A stretch of DNA of 64,000 nucleotides from Albugo candida (GCA_905220665.1 CAJNAR010000008.1:62001-126000), one strand, 5' to 3'. Counted from the stretch's first letter, positions 47,976 to 58,835 are shown. Numbers and translations: made by a program. The notes: generated by a model from the letters alone, not told the origin.

Positions 47976-48955
47976 ATATCAACATAAATAGAGCTAATTA
48001 CCATTCCTGGTCTATCTAGGACAGCGGAGGTTTTTCTTTAGGGCACTATCCTTAAATAAAAATTCCTCAAATTCGATTTTCTAGGACAAAGCTACCTTTT
48101 CCACAAGAAAAAAATCATGGTATGTGCGATACAGAAGAAGCACTGCTTTTTCACCTTGTTGTTGCTTACGTGATTGCGACGACTTTACTTTTTGCGTCAG
48201 CTTCTTCTTGCACTTTCCCGCCTCATTATTCATTACTCTCGCAATTTTCAGGATTGTTGCTTGTTATTCCTCGTCCTCGTCTTTCATTATTACATTCATG
48301 AACTCATTACGCCATCACTCCTCAGCATAGATCACCATATCATCCTTGATGAATCATAACACCAGAATCATTCAACCACGTTCTTCTATCGTCCTATCGT
48401 GATAAGGTAAAAAGCCTCACATAGCAATGGAACACATAGCTCTTAACCAAGAAAAAGAGTTATCCAGACCAACCAAGGAGACAATGGTAAACAAAAGCGC
48501 CAATTCGAATGGAAGGATACATACGTACAGCGGTTTAGGCTTCTAATTAAAGATAGACGTGCTCTAACACGAAGAGTAATAACGGCTTCTTGTCGTTTCT
48601 ATGTAACCTTCGATCGAGAACAGAAAATTAATGAAAAGAATGGGATAAGGAGCTAAATCAGAAGAGAAGACAGACAATATTGCGGATGTTTTGAAAGAAA
48701 TGCAAGGAAGAAGAGGTGCAAACCTTCCAATAATATCAAGAAATGAAGCAGTGCATTCTGTACAAACAACATCCGTAATCACATGCATGAGTAGTATCCA
48801 AAGAAATGTTCTCAGTATACATCGATACTCGAGAATGTTCGTTTGGAGATCCTTTCAGGTGCTGCCGGGAGAAGTGATCTTATACCACAGTCTAATAATC
48901 TAAAGTCATTTTTTTGAATTCCTACATCCCGCCATTTTTTCCCAAGGAAAGTAAC
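47976..48955. other. No gene recognised
   Basis: Two overlapping short plus-strand frames at 48124-48359 are hydrophobic but have no support. The segment separates the inverted-repeat element from the hAT-type fossil. Confidence 0.45.
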
Positions 48956-50040
48956 ATGTCAAAGATCACTACAGCAATCTCGAGGAACATTGTCGATGAT
49001 TTGATTCTGAAGACATTGTTCAACGTGGACGACGATGACGAAGAAAATCAGGCGCTAACTTCCGCCAGATCCCTTTTCACGCCTCTCACAGAAATCTCAA
49101 AAGAAGGAGAGGCTTCGCCAGTCGTTGCCAACTACGCTGTGGTTATCAAAAATGCATCGGAACTTGCGTATGTCAAGAATCTTTTGACGTGCGGTCTATC
49201 CTTCTCTCAATTTGAAAAAGCTATAAAAATGTCCCGAAAGCAGTTAGGTCAAGCGTCAAAGCTTGAAAACGTATCTCCAAATGACGTTTCCTCTTTAGCT
49301 CAAATCTCTTGTGCACTAAGCCTGGAGATGCTCGGTGAGTTACTAAGACGATATTGGACCTTCTCTATCGGGATAGATCTTCTACTGATTCCGATGGTAA
49401 TTCTTGCTGGCCTTTCCCCTAAGGCTTCCCACAGAAGCTGACATATGCAATTTTTAAGCCCTTGCGATCCCAATGTATTAGTACCACAATAAGGAATCTA
49501 TGAGGGATCATTGCATGGCAGCTCTCATGGTCGATGTAGACAGAAAATAATTGGAATCAAGACGAATGGTGCTGCTGTGCTGCTTCGATGACCGGACTTC
49601 GCAAAGGATTGACTTCACGATTGCAAGATGTTGCTTCGTCAGGTTTGTACAGGGTGTGGTGTGGGGCTCATCAACTTGACCTCGCGTTAAAGAATCTTTG
49701 CAATCGCTACCGGAAGACTTCATGAACACTCTCACTGCCATTATCGGCTATCTTCGACGTCAATAGAAATTTATATGTTAGAAAAAATGCAGAAGCCCTT
49801 ACTACATCACTGTCCGCTTTCCTCTTTGGTTTCGGTAACCTTCTGTTATCGGAAGCATCGAGACCGTGTGATGACATTTCTCATGGAAAAAGATGTCCCC
49901 TGGCGGCCAAATGATCATTGGTGGTTGATGTTGATTGTCCTTCACAAGTTCCTGGGCATGATGTGTTGAAGAAGCGCAACTACTGAGGTGAAAGGTCGCG
50001 ACTGTTGATACAACGGACACGGAAGGTAACCAGGATTGCA
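48956..50040 (+). pseudogene. hAT-type transposase fossil (copy 1)
   Basis: From the ATG at 48956 an open frame of 161 codons starts MSKITTAISRNIVDDLILK and contains LSFSQFEKAIKMSRKQLG and EMLGELLRRYWTFSIGID. It ends at a TGA at 49439. Homologous-looking sequence continues in other frames beyond the stop. At 49690-49760 is SLQSLPEDFMNTLTAIIGYL, which matches the conserved LxLKKSLQSLPEDF region. Later the frame reads FLMEKDVPWRPNDHWWLMLI and VLHKFLGM. The order matches a transposase type that I know from oomycete genomes and assign to the hAT superfamily. The D-containing centre is disrupted. The copia-type gag at 50098 begins just after it and may have inserted into it. Confidence 0.6.
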
Positions 50041-50097
50041 ATCCAAAATACGTTTAGCTTTCAATTTTTCAATATACATCTAAGCTCAACAACAGTT

Positions 50098-50830
50098 AAT
50101 GAGCCCAACAGCAAACGACTCGACTCCTCGACAGATAGCCACGGAAAGGGACGGTGCCGAGACGCAAGTGCCCACACTGAAAGCGGTCGCTGACCTGTTC
50201 GAGCTGCACAAGGAGACGCGATCGGTCTCGGGCGCGTCCGAGGTCCAAAAGTGCGACTAGTATTTCCGGTGCGAGCTCTGAGTGGACGGACTGGATTGAT
50301 AGCCTCCTCTCATGGATGGCGCAGTAGCAGGCCCAATTGATGGAAAACCAGCTGAAGATGCAAGATCAGCTAGGTCATTGAGCCGAAGCTGCGTCCGAGC
50401 ACCCATTTGACAAGTCAAACGCTTTTACTAATTTTATCATAGCGCGCGACTGTCAAATGAGGATGGGACCACTCTATGAGCCAACATATAATGCCGTGCT
50501 GCCTCAACAAAAAGGGCATGCCGCCGCCTAATCAGCCGCCTCAACGAGAGAAGTAGTATCAGGCACCAAACCCGTCGCAGCATTACACGCCACCGGATGC
50601 TTATGGGGCAAAGATACCAAACCGTCGGAATCTCGACTGGCCTGGATTTTCAAAATTCACGGTTAAAGAGCCATCCCCGGGTGTGGACGCCGACTTTAAG
50701 GAGTGGGCAAAGCGTTTCCTACAGCGACTCGGCGTAGCGCAGCTGATGAGCGGAAGTGATTGGCCGGAAGAGCTCAAGATCCTCGCACTGAGCGGCAAGT
50801 GGGACAGTGCGGCGCTAAGTTAGGTCTAAG
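50098..50830 (+). pseudogene. LTR-retrotransposon gag fragment
   Basis: The frame opens at ATG 50094-50096 or just after it (MSPTANDSTPRQIATERDGA) and is broken by a stop near 50260. It resumes as a Gln/Met-rich stretch (MENQLKMQDQLG) and finishes with NRRNLDWPGFSKFTVKEPSP and DFKEWAKRFLQRLGVAQLMS and WPEELKILAL. The last blocks align with the FYGKELY...FIEW...RQFGF and PEDIKVDGLGQHL blocks of copia copy 1, so this is a gag of the same general type. It lacks a protease or later part. The LTR-like repeat at 50848-51020 directly follows, so an internal deletion between gag and the 3' LTR is likely. Confidence 0.65.
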
Positions 50831-50847
50831 AGTATTGAGCTTCACTT

Positions 50848-51020
50848 ACAAACGCGAACGCTAACTGAACTGAGTGATTGCAAATTTGAGCGCGAAATAT
50901 TCACGTCGAAAATTAGCGGACAGTACTATCATATTGCCCCTTACCTAAGCGTACGTTAGCACTAGAGTTGAGAGTTTATCACATCGTGTTCAATTCACAC
51001 AGCGTTGATGATAGCTTTTA
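50848..51020 (+). repeat. LTR-like repeat (family G), copy b
   Basis: It contains GAGTGATTGCAAATTTGAGCG, the ACGTCGAAAA block, CCCCTTACCTAAGCGTACG and TTAGCACTAG, in the same order as the copy at 11895-12110. It follows the gag remnant in the same orientation and is the best candidate for the 3' LTR of that element. The last third of the LTR consensus is missing. Confidence 0.6.
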
Positions 51021-51704
51021 ACAGTTTCAGAAATGTTTCTAACGCGTGAATTACAAATCAGTGGTCACAATGTTGAGAAGAAACTCACATTGTGTCATAA
51101 TTTCTCTGCTGGCCGGAGACCGCGTTTGTGTTGGTCTCGACGGTCTCGCGCTCGTACTCGGCTGGCACGTGTTAGACGCTCACCACGGGGCGACCCAAAG
51201 GCGAGATATGTTCACCATGCGAAGACGTCGTTGCAATTGGAAATGGCAAACGGCAGCCTGATGTGAAGTGCAAGTTTTTCTCAATACTCATCGTCAACGC
51301 TCAGTTTCGTAACATGCCCCACCTCATGCGACCGTCTGCTCTGGATTAACGAACGCAGACAAGCAAAAGTGGATTGCACTGTATAAGAAAATGGAGAAGG
51401 AGAAAGAGCTAAGGCGCCTCGTAAAGAGTAGAATGTCGAACCAAACGCCGTCCATCCGCCGCCATTCAAAGACCCAGAGCCCTTCATCCTGATCCATCAC
51501 CAAGCGTCTCTTCCAGACCTGAAGCAAGTCTATTCGCCGCAGTCCTCGCATTCCTGCAATCAAGAAGCGCATACGCGCAGAGCGACATTTGGCAGTAGCA
51601 AGAGCAACTATTGCAACTGGGGTAGCTTTTCGTGTCGTTGAAGACAAGTGTTTTCGCGCCATGTTCGATGATGAAAACGATGTACCGTCACGATTTCAGG
51701 GTAG
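51021..51704. other. Likely upstream part of the hAT copy 2, no clear frame
   Basis: Overlapping plus-strand frames at 51033-51266 and an antisense frame at 51324-51662 are open, but no conserved block can be read. The position fits the N-terminal zinc-finger part of the transposase that starts to be recognisable at 51705. Confidence 0.35.
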
Positions 51705-53090
51705 TTGCTCGACCAGGTGTACAATGGTGAGCGCGAAAATGCTTTGAAGGTATTGGAGTCAACAAAGTCTATTTGTTTCGTTACAGACGGCTTGTCAAGC
51801 CGACGAAATGAGAGCATTATCAACTATATTATCGTCGATCCCTACATCAATCAATCTTCTGGGAGTCTTTTGCGACAGGTTGAGCGTCCCACGACGCTGA
51901 CTACATTACTGACCAGATTTTACACGTCATTGAGAGATTGATGCGGTTCTTGGGCGCAAAAGTGTGAGCAGCTGTAACCGATAACGCTGGCAATATGAAA
52001 GCGCCTGGAAAAAGTTAGAATGGTCGGGTCGCGATCTGATTTGAAATGGGTGCGCTTCTGATGCGATGACTTGTTGATGAAGGACGTGTTCAAGCTTGAG
52101 TATTTGAGTTGGGTTCTCGATCGCTCCAAATCATTGACAACCGTCGTCAAGCAGCGACATGCTCTTCTGGATCGTTTTCCGTAATTCAAAAGAGCCTGAA
52201 GGGACCTGGCTATAGACGGCGTGCGCTTTTCATGACAGAAGCAACGCGTTGGTCCTCGTGTGAAGCTTGTATTAGGAGTGTCGTTGATAACCGAAGTGTA
52301 ATCGCTGCTACTTTCGCTGATGAAGAGCTTCTCCGAAAATTCCAGAGGAGTGAACGCTATCGAAAGAAGCGAAAGACATCGTTGGGGATGCAGAGTTTTG
52401 TCAGCAAGCGTCGCTGGTCCTAAAGGTGGTGAAATAATTACCGAGTGCCCAGCGGTTTTCGAGAAAGACAACTGCTGCATCTCGATGACGAATCATCTTT
52501 TCAAGTGTCACGATGAAACCTTCAGCAAGACAGTCGATCCACGCAATGACTACTTCAAGGAAGGCGTTTTTGTTCACCACCTGCGGCGTACGTACTTGAC
52601 CAGTCAAAGTCAGTTCCATCCTTCAGCGATGACACCATCAACATTACCTTTCACTTCAGTACTGGCGGAGCGCATCGGATTGCATCAGGGTGTGGCAAAA
52701 GATGACGTCCATCGTCAGCTGGTATCGTTCATACAAGCAAAGATGAATTGGACGACCGAGGAGAAAAAGAAGCACTCCTTGTTCAGCCCACTCGATTAGT
52801 GCTCGTTCTCGACTGCTTATCCTTCCGTAAAAAATATCGCGATGCATGTGCTCTACATTATAACGTCTTCGGCAGCCAGCAAGCAAAGTTGGAGCATACA
52901 CAGTTTTATTCAGTAACAACGTCGAAATCGGTTAAGCTCTGAGCGTCTCGACAAATTGATGCTTGTCTATTCTAACCTGGGTGACAAAGGTGCTGCCAAC
53001 CGCATCCTGTATGACCTGTATCCAGAGGTGGATGATTTCATCGAGAACCGCGAAGGAGAAACAAGTATGGGTTGCAAGCAGTAGTTACCA
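51705..53090 (+). pseudogene. hAT transposase fossil with DUF659-type core (copy 2)
   Basis: The plus-strand reading ALKVLESTKSICFVTDGLSS, then NESIINYIIVDPY, is the beginning of the DUF659/hAT RNase-H-like core with the first catalytic Asp (VTDG). After a frameshift come MRFLGAKV and AVTDNAGNMKAPGK, the second Asp block. Then FKLEYLSWVLDRSKSL, GYRRRALFMTEATRWSSCEA and the long frame 52320-52799 (FEKDNCCISMTNHLF, GLHQGVAKDDVHRQLVSFI) continue the family order. The C-terminal dimerisation region is weak (LYDLYPEVDDFIENREGE near 53030). Stops and frameshifts break it at least five times. It differs from hAT copy 1 at 48956, so two hAT lineages are present within 4 kb. Confidence 0.7.
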
Positions 53091-54340
53091 ATATTGAGTC
53101 GGAGAGGGCATAGTCGTTCGTATTGGCTCAACTTTGTACTGACTAAAGTTGGGTCCAACCAGCTTCAATGATAAAAAAAGCTGTCCTGACCGGCTTGTTG
53201 CTGTTATTTTGTCATGTGCCGCGCACACGCCACGAGCAGCTCCCATATTTGACCACGTCGTGATGGGAATCACGAACAGCGCACTGCTCGGCTTCCAACT
53301 TTGCCAACTTCACCATGCAACCTGTGTTCAAATTCTAATTCTCTGGCAGGAACTGCCACAGCGCCACGAACTTGGACAGCAAGTGATCCACATTGATCCG
53401 CATCAAATCCGACAAAGCGAGAAGCCAAGTCGCTAAAGCAATGGGCGCAGCAACAAGACTGTCGCGACGACCCGCAGCGCTATCTCTGCGAAGAGCTGAA
53501 GAACGAAATCTCGTCGCATATCGTGAGCGCAAACCGGATCAAAGGCGCCGAGGCAGACAACAGCGACGAAGGTAATGGCGGCATCACGACTCTGGCTGAG
53601 CAAGTCGACGACTAAATTGGCGAGAATTTGATTGGTCGTTTGTCGTTGTTCGAGTCGCCGTACGATATGCGCGCGCTCCGCGACGCCAATTTTACGGCGA
53701 GTGGCACGTAGCTGCGGTCGGTGGAGCAACATCAGCGCAGGTGTGCCGATGTACCGCAACAAGAGCAGCACTACGAGCGTAACGGGGTTGCAGACTACTA
53801 AATTCTGCCACAACACTTCCCCCTAACCTTTGCTTGGACCCGCCACCCCCCCCCCATCGTAAAGGGATGCCAGATTGGTACATCGTCATAAATGCTAATG
53901 TGTTTCTGCTTGAATGGGGGAACTCGCGAAAGAGTTTGTGTATCCGGTCCGCTAGGTGTGCGGTCGTTTCCTGATTCTGGACACCGTCAGTCCGTCAGCG
54001 TTGACTTGACTGTACTAGACCAATTTAGGTACCGAAAAGCCGGATTGCGGAGCTACAAAGGAAACAGGAAGCTACGGAGACGCCAGGAGGTGGAGCGGCG
54101 GTGACGGTTGTCATTAATCGTCCCGATGACCAGTACAGTGAGTTTTGACCGTTCCATGTGACCTCGTTAGTGAACTGGATGGCCCGGAAGTCAGTGTAAT
54201 ATCGTTCCGAGTGTGCAATTCATATAAAAATACGCTGAAGACGACGAAACCCTTTCTTTCTTTTTTCTCACGAAGCAAATGAAGTTTACATTTTTCCTAA
54301 CGTCAAATACTGTTTTTCGCTTCGACGTTCACTATTTTTA
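53091..54340. other. GC-richer stretch of unclear origin
   Basis: Between about 53330 and 53830 the sequence is clearly less AT-rich than its surroundings, and plus-strand frames such as QQQDCRDDPQRYLCEELKNE and ITTLAEQVDDxIGENLIGRL look protein-like. They resemble an Arg/Gln-rich gag or zinc-finger region, but no family motif is complete. A run of 10 C is at 53846-53855. An ORF at 53892-54104 is basic and has no known motif. Confidence 0.35.
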
Positions 54341-54480
54341 ACATTAATCAAAGTTTTCAACGTGCATAATCTCAGCACTAGTTAGCACTATGCAAGCATA
54401 AATTTAGCCAATCATATCAAATATCAAACTGAGAGGATTTTACCAAAAGTACTTGGGGGATTCTAACGGTTCCCTACATG
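54341..54480 (+). repeat. LTR-like repeat (family G), copy c
   Basis: It contains GTTAGCACTATGCAAGCATA, TTTAGCCAATCATATCAAA, CTGAGAGGATTTTACC and GGGGGATTCTAACGGTTCCC, the right half of the family. An inverted copy (54695-54905) lies about 215 bp downstream. Confidence 0.65.
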
Positions 54481-54694
54481 TATTGCATATATTAGTATGG
54501 CTGTCTTTGTTTGTCCTCGATTCATCCTTCAAATGATCTAAAATTATCTATGTCAGGACACTACGTCAATGTCCTGAATTGATCAGGCCTGCTAATTACA
54601 CACGGTAAGAATGAATTTTGAGAGACGAATATGATTATAGAAACGTGGAGAATATTTATTCAAGGAGCTCAAGAGCCTTTTTCAATTTTAATTT

Positions 54695-54905
54695 GGGAAA
54701 CGTGAAAATCCCCTCAGTGCGTTCGGTAAGATCTCCTCAGTTTATTATAATTGGCTAACTTTATGCTTCCATAGCGCTACGTACGCCTAGGTAAGGGACA
54801 ATACGATAATATGATCCAACTGTTCGCTCCTTTTCGACGTCAACTATTTTGCGCTCGATTTGCAATCATTTCGTTCAGTTCGGGTTCGCCTTTGTTCGTT
54901 TGTGA
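54695..54905 (-). repeat. LTR-like repeat (family G), copy d, inverted
   Basis: On the minus strand it reads in family order GAACAAAGGCGAACCCGAAC, ATGATTGCAAATCGAGCGC, AAAATAGTTGACGTCGAAAA, CCTTACCTAGGCGTACG, AGTTAGCCAATTATAATAAA and ACGCACTGAGGGGATTTTC. It is the most complete copy in the window and serves as the reference for the family. Confidence 0.7.
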
Positions 54906-55139
54906 TCATTCTTTTTATACTATCTTATGGTTCACAGTTTGTTTATAACACAAAAATATATATTATTCTGTAAACTGAGTCCTGTGCGTCCTGTTGTTGC
55001 ACTTTACATCTTCCTGCATTGTGTCCTACCCTCCAGAACGGCCAAATCTTTTTTGCATGGGTGCATTAAGGGCTGCTATAAGGAGCTATGGTTGGCTCCT
55101 TCGGGTCGATCCAGATGGCCTCCCACGTAGGTGCAGAGA

Positions 55140-55285
55140 TACTGGTTCAACTTGCAGTAGCTGAAGCATCTGATAACTTAGGCAATCATATTAAACTGAG
55201 GAACATAAAACTAGCCAATCATATCAAATTGAGGGGATTTTACCGAACGCACTGTGGGGATTTTAACGGTTCCCTTTTCTTTTTA
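55140..55285 (+). repeat. LTR-like repeat (family G), copy e
   Basis: It contains ACTAGCCAATCATATCAAAT, TGAGGGGATTTTACCGAACG, CACTGTGGGGATTTTAACGG and TTCCC. The first block is partly duplicated just upstream (GGCAATCATATTAAACTGAG). It ends shortly before the VASt fossil. Confidence 0.65.
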
Positions 55286-55505
55286 AATTAGTGCAAATGC
55301 TCACAAGCAGGGCCTGATTTATTTGATAATATGTCGTTTGATAGTTTGTATTACTCGGATCATCGAATACAAATCCATGTGATGCTGATCATCTATATCG
55401 GCTCATTCTACTTGCTACGTGTCTTAATGCTTTGGCTCCGGTGTTATTCATTTGAACGATCTGTTCGCACTGTCAAGAAAGTGTTCATAGAAGTACAGCG
55501 TCATT

Positions 55506-55789
55506 ATGGATGGAAAAACGCGTTCTGCTCGTTATCGTGTCCCCGCCGATGCTCCTCTCGTGCCTTCAACGTCACTGGTTGACAGTGTGCAATGCTGTAA
55601 GCGTCCAGATAAGTTTTTTATATTGTTGAAACATCCACACGAATTGTCGATGTTCCATATGGCGACCACTTTAGTGTCATTGACCGCTGGACGATCATGC
55701 CGATTCAGGTTGAAAGTGGTACTGGAAGTCATTTGCAATTTGAGCTAAAGGTTGCATTCAGTAAGTCGACAATTGCGTATATATCATGA
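55506..55789 (+). pseudogene. VASt (GRAM-family lipid-transfer) domain fossil
   Basis: From the ATG-containing frame at 55506 the reading KTRSARYRVPADAPLVPSTS, then VDSVQCCKRPDKFFI, matches the first half of a VASt domain (the R-x-x-x-Y-x-x-P and the t-x-x-x-x-x-Q strands). After a one-base frameshift near 55625 it continues IVDVPYGDHFSVIDRWTIMP and GSHLQFELKVAFSKSTIAY, the VPYGDxFxVxxRW and FxKST signature, then a TGA at 55787. VASt domains bind sterols and sit in GRAM-domain proteins at membrane contact sites. The GRAM part and the membrane anchor are not visible, so only one domain of a host gene survives here. The frameshift indicates a pseudogene. Confidence 0.7.
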
Positions 55790-56079
55790 TATAAACGCAT
55801 GAATGCTAGATTGGCTTCGAACAGTGCACCTACGCTCAGTCCAGTAGTTAATAGATTCAATGTAATTGATAGTTGCCTTTTAGTTGAGACATAAAATCAG
55901 GCTGCCGCTTATCAGTCTAGTAAACGTGGGCACTACTTATACTAAACTTTTAACATTAGGTTTTAGAGGAATCATCTGCATGCATTTACTACGTTGGGGA
56001 AGATTACGCAAGAAGCTGACTACGTAAACACTACAATCGTACATTCATATTTTCTTTAATTTTTAGAATGAGTGTTGGC

Positions 56080-56245
56080 AGGCGAGCGAAGACGGTTGCG
56101 TTAGTAGAAAAAATTGCCGAAACTAAAGTTTTATTTTATGAAAATCTAAAATCCTAACCAATCGTTTAGACTAAGTACCAAGTGCGACCAGAAACCTAAA
56201 GCACATTCTTAAGTCCTTCCACCATGCAGCTGCATAAGGCTTCTG
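56080..56245. repeat. Dispersed repeat, second copy of 14000-14095
   Basis: It reads GCGAGCGAAGACGGTTGCG, then about 40 bases not in the other copy, then AATCCTAACCAATCGTTTAG, AAGTGCGACCAGAAACC and TAAAGCACATTCTTAAGTCC. It ends 75 bp before the start of the aspartic-protease-like ORF, in a position where a promoter would be expected. Confidence 0.6.
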
Positions 56246-56319
56246 TCCCACTCTGCATCCAACGGTTTAGCGGAGCCAACAGATTCACTTTTCATTTTTA
56301 ATTCAATCCCACGTAACAA

Positions 56320-57246
56320 ATGCTTGCTGCGTTAGCACAAATGTGGTTTCTCGCATTGCACTCTTCAAGGGTCAACAGCTTCCCTGTCTTCCCCCTTCAA
56401 ACTAAAAAATTCGGAAATTTGAGTGTCCAGCTAATAGTTCCACAAACAAGTGACTCGATTATAAAGTGGGAAAACCCCACTTTTTTCGGATTGGAATCAA
56501 GACCCACGTAGTTTGGAATAAGCAAAGAACAAATGAAATGGGTTGTAAAGGCAGCCCAGTCGTCACTTCCTGAAATTGTTGACGCTGATAAATTCAATTC
56601 AAAACTAGAGTCTAATTTCAAACAGGATGGTTTTGTACTCATACCATTCACGTATAATTTGATCACTAAATACAGCAAGGAGAGTTCTGATGAATTTATA
56701 TACAAGTTTGAATGGAGCCATCATTTCCACACACCAAAATTGGGCAGATATGTAAAGTGTTGGAATCTTCACTATACTGAAAACCCTGTTTATCAATTTG
56801 ACGGGAATTCAGCGGTTGGTACTATGGTTTGCGAGGGAGCTAAGTTTAAAGGTGCAGAAAGGACTCAAGAAGTCCACATTAATCACGGATATGTTCAAAG
56901 CGTTTTCCCACCATGGGCTTATGATGATCTTACAAGAGCAATCAGGGCGGAACCACAAAGTTTTGTTTACCTTCAGGACGCCGAAGGCTTCAATTGCGAT
57001 GAAATCGAACAACTCAAGCTTGAAACATTTGAATTTGAATTTGAAACACATTCTACCAAGTATCAGCTCACACGGGCCAATTATTTTATGAAGTCGGCCT
57101 TTAACAAAGGAATATGCTTTCTGACAGTAAGTCGCGGTGTAAAGGCCGATGAGTGGACGCTTGGTGGCCAATTCATCAGAACTTACTTGACCGCGCTCTG
57201 GGAGTCAAATGAAAACGAAATTTCCCTCAGCATCATCATGGATTGA
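56320..57246 (+). CDS. Aspartic-protease-like secreted protein, catalytic motif altered, in-frame TAG
   Basis: An ATG at 56320 opens MLAALAQMWFLALHSSRVNS, a likely signal peptide. The frame meets one TAG at 56509-56511 and then stays open for 237 more codons from the ATG at 56533 to a TGA at 57244. The C-terminal part ends DEWTLGGQFIRTYLTALWES, which resembles the W-I-L-G-x-x-F-L-R-x-Y motif of pepsin-like (A1) proteases. In the second lobe, EVHINHGYVQSVFPPWAYDD stands where the family has D-T/S-G-T-S followed by a PP segment; the catalytic Asp is not there (Asn-His-Gly). No clear first DTG motif is seen either. So this is a non-catalytic relative or a decaying copy. A 15-base GT-AG interval (56508-56522) would remove the TAG in frame, but introns that short are rare. 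Confidence 0.45.
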
Positions 57247-58532
57247 ATGTAACTTTTATCTTACCCCGCATTCTCACGAGTCGCCACAATCGAATTATTT
57301 TTTTTTCTTTTCTTTACTTTTCTTTTCGCCTGCACCTTGGTTCTCATTGCGTACATACGAACATTGTTGAATTAATTCCTCTGACATATGGCATGCTGAT
57401 GAACGCCTCCACCTTTCATGCCGCAGTCAAGATTTTGTAACCTATTTAAGTATCGTGAATGATACTAGCGCAATGAATTGAGTGAATACGTTGAATAATG
57501 CCAAGATCGAAGACGAACTCTTTACAGGTCATTGCCCCATTCGTCTCTTCAAGTACTCTAATTAATTTTAGTCCATCAAATGCAATGCACAGCGTGATAC
57601 ATCCCTCCATGCGCAATACATCGTTGTAGATGAGGTTTAGTAACTAAGAAATAAACACTACTTTATTGCCTGTGGCATCTGTGCATTCTTCTCTGCATAA
57701 TCTCGTCTCGATACCATGCGCAGAAGCGCACTCGCACCGAGCTTTTCTCAAAACCATGAAATAAAGCAGAATCCACAAACTAGGTCTTGATTCTTTCATT
57801 GCAAGCAAAATGGGCTGCGGAGTACGGAGAAAATCTTACAATAAATCAAATGGTCATCACACTCCGCGATCCCTTATTCAACTGCCCAAGTACATTGTCT
57901 AACCAACGAGGAGATACGTGGAAGCATGATTATATGCGATAGATCGGACTCTGATATCTGCGGATGGGGTGCTGATGGGGTGAACCTCCGTAATTTTGAG
58001 GCTGTGTCAGGTCCGAGTTATATCCAGTGTTTCCTCTGTTGCATGAAAACGTATACTTCTCTCTGATCCACGAAGACAGAGTATGCAGCCGCGCTATACT
58101 GTAGCTGACTAATGCGGCTCTCATCTCATCCATCATTTAGCGTGCACATCCAGCAGAATACGGCAACTTTCGTTAAGTTTATCTTGATTTCTCATATAGA
58201 AATGAATATCGCGTTGCTCATTCTGCTCTCTTTCTTCACAGTTAGCCGACATCCCGGAACCATCGCATCATCTCTTCAAACGTAAGCATCAAGCCTAAAG
58301 CTTGACTGGTTGATTCATTATCCACATTTCTTTGGATCAATCTGCTGAAATCACAAGCTATGTATAGTGTGTACTGTTTTGTGCCGACCTCTCATTTCGA
58401 GTCGATAAGGGGTTATGAAACGATATTCTTGAGCTGATCTGTTTTGATAGCTCATGTGCCTCTTTACCATTCATGACAAAGTCGTCATAGTCGCGCATCA
58501 ATTTACTATTGACACGCACGACAAAGTAGAAA
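57247..58532. other. No gene recognised
   Basis: Only short frames without known motifs are present. No repeat shared with the rest of the window was found. Confidence 0.5.
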
Positions 58533-58835
58533 ATGATTGGACTGAAGCAAATGATTATAATGTGGATATCCTCTTCTTTGTATCTACTACCGATCAATGC
58601 TGGAGCAACTAGAAAAGCTATGAGCGATCTCCGAAGGTCCAGGATAGAGACTACTTCAACTCAGATAACACAACTGAGAAGCATCGGCATGGTATGGGCA
58701 CTACCGAGATACTCTTTCGGGGTCCACTTTAACAAAGAGATGATACAAAAGCAAAAAAAGCAAAGATTCCAGTCACTACTTTGGTCGGAATCTAACTTAC
58801 TTAAGAGCTATCAGACATTTTTCAAGTTCGGCTAG
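58533..58835 (+). CDS. Small hypothetical protein, possibly secreted
   Basis: An ATG at 58533 opens a 100-codon frame. A second Met inside it is followed by a hydrophobic stretch (MIIMWISSSLYLLPINAGA) that would serve as a signal peptide. The remainder is basic and ends at a stop at 58833. No known motif, cysteine pattern or repeat was recognised. The flanks give no promoter evidence. It could be chance. Confidence 0.25.
   Translation: MIGLKQMIIMWISSSLYLLPINAGATRKAMSDLRRSRIETTSTQITQLRSIGMVWALPRYSFGVHFNKEMIQKQKKQRFQSLLWSESNLLKSYQTFFKFG

Noticed and set aside
53433..53816. 127-codon minus-strand ORF rich in Leu/Val/Arg
   Set aside because: It is an antisense shadow in the GC-richer block at 53.3-53.8 kb. 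The plus-strand frames there look more like protein, and no motif is visible on this strand.
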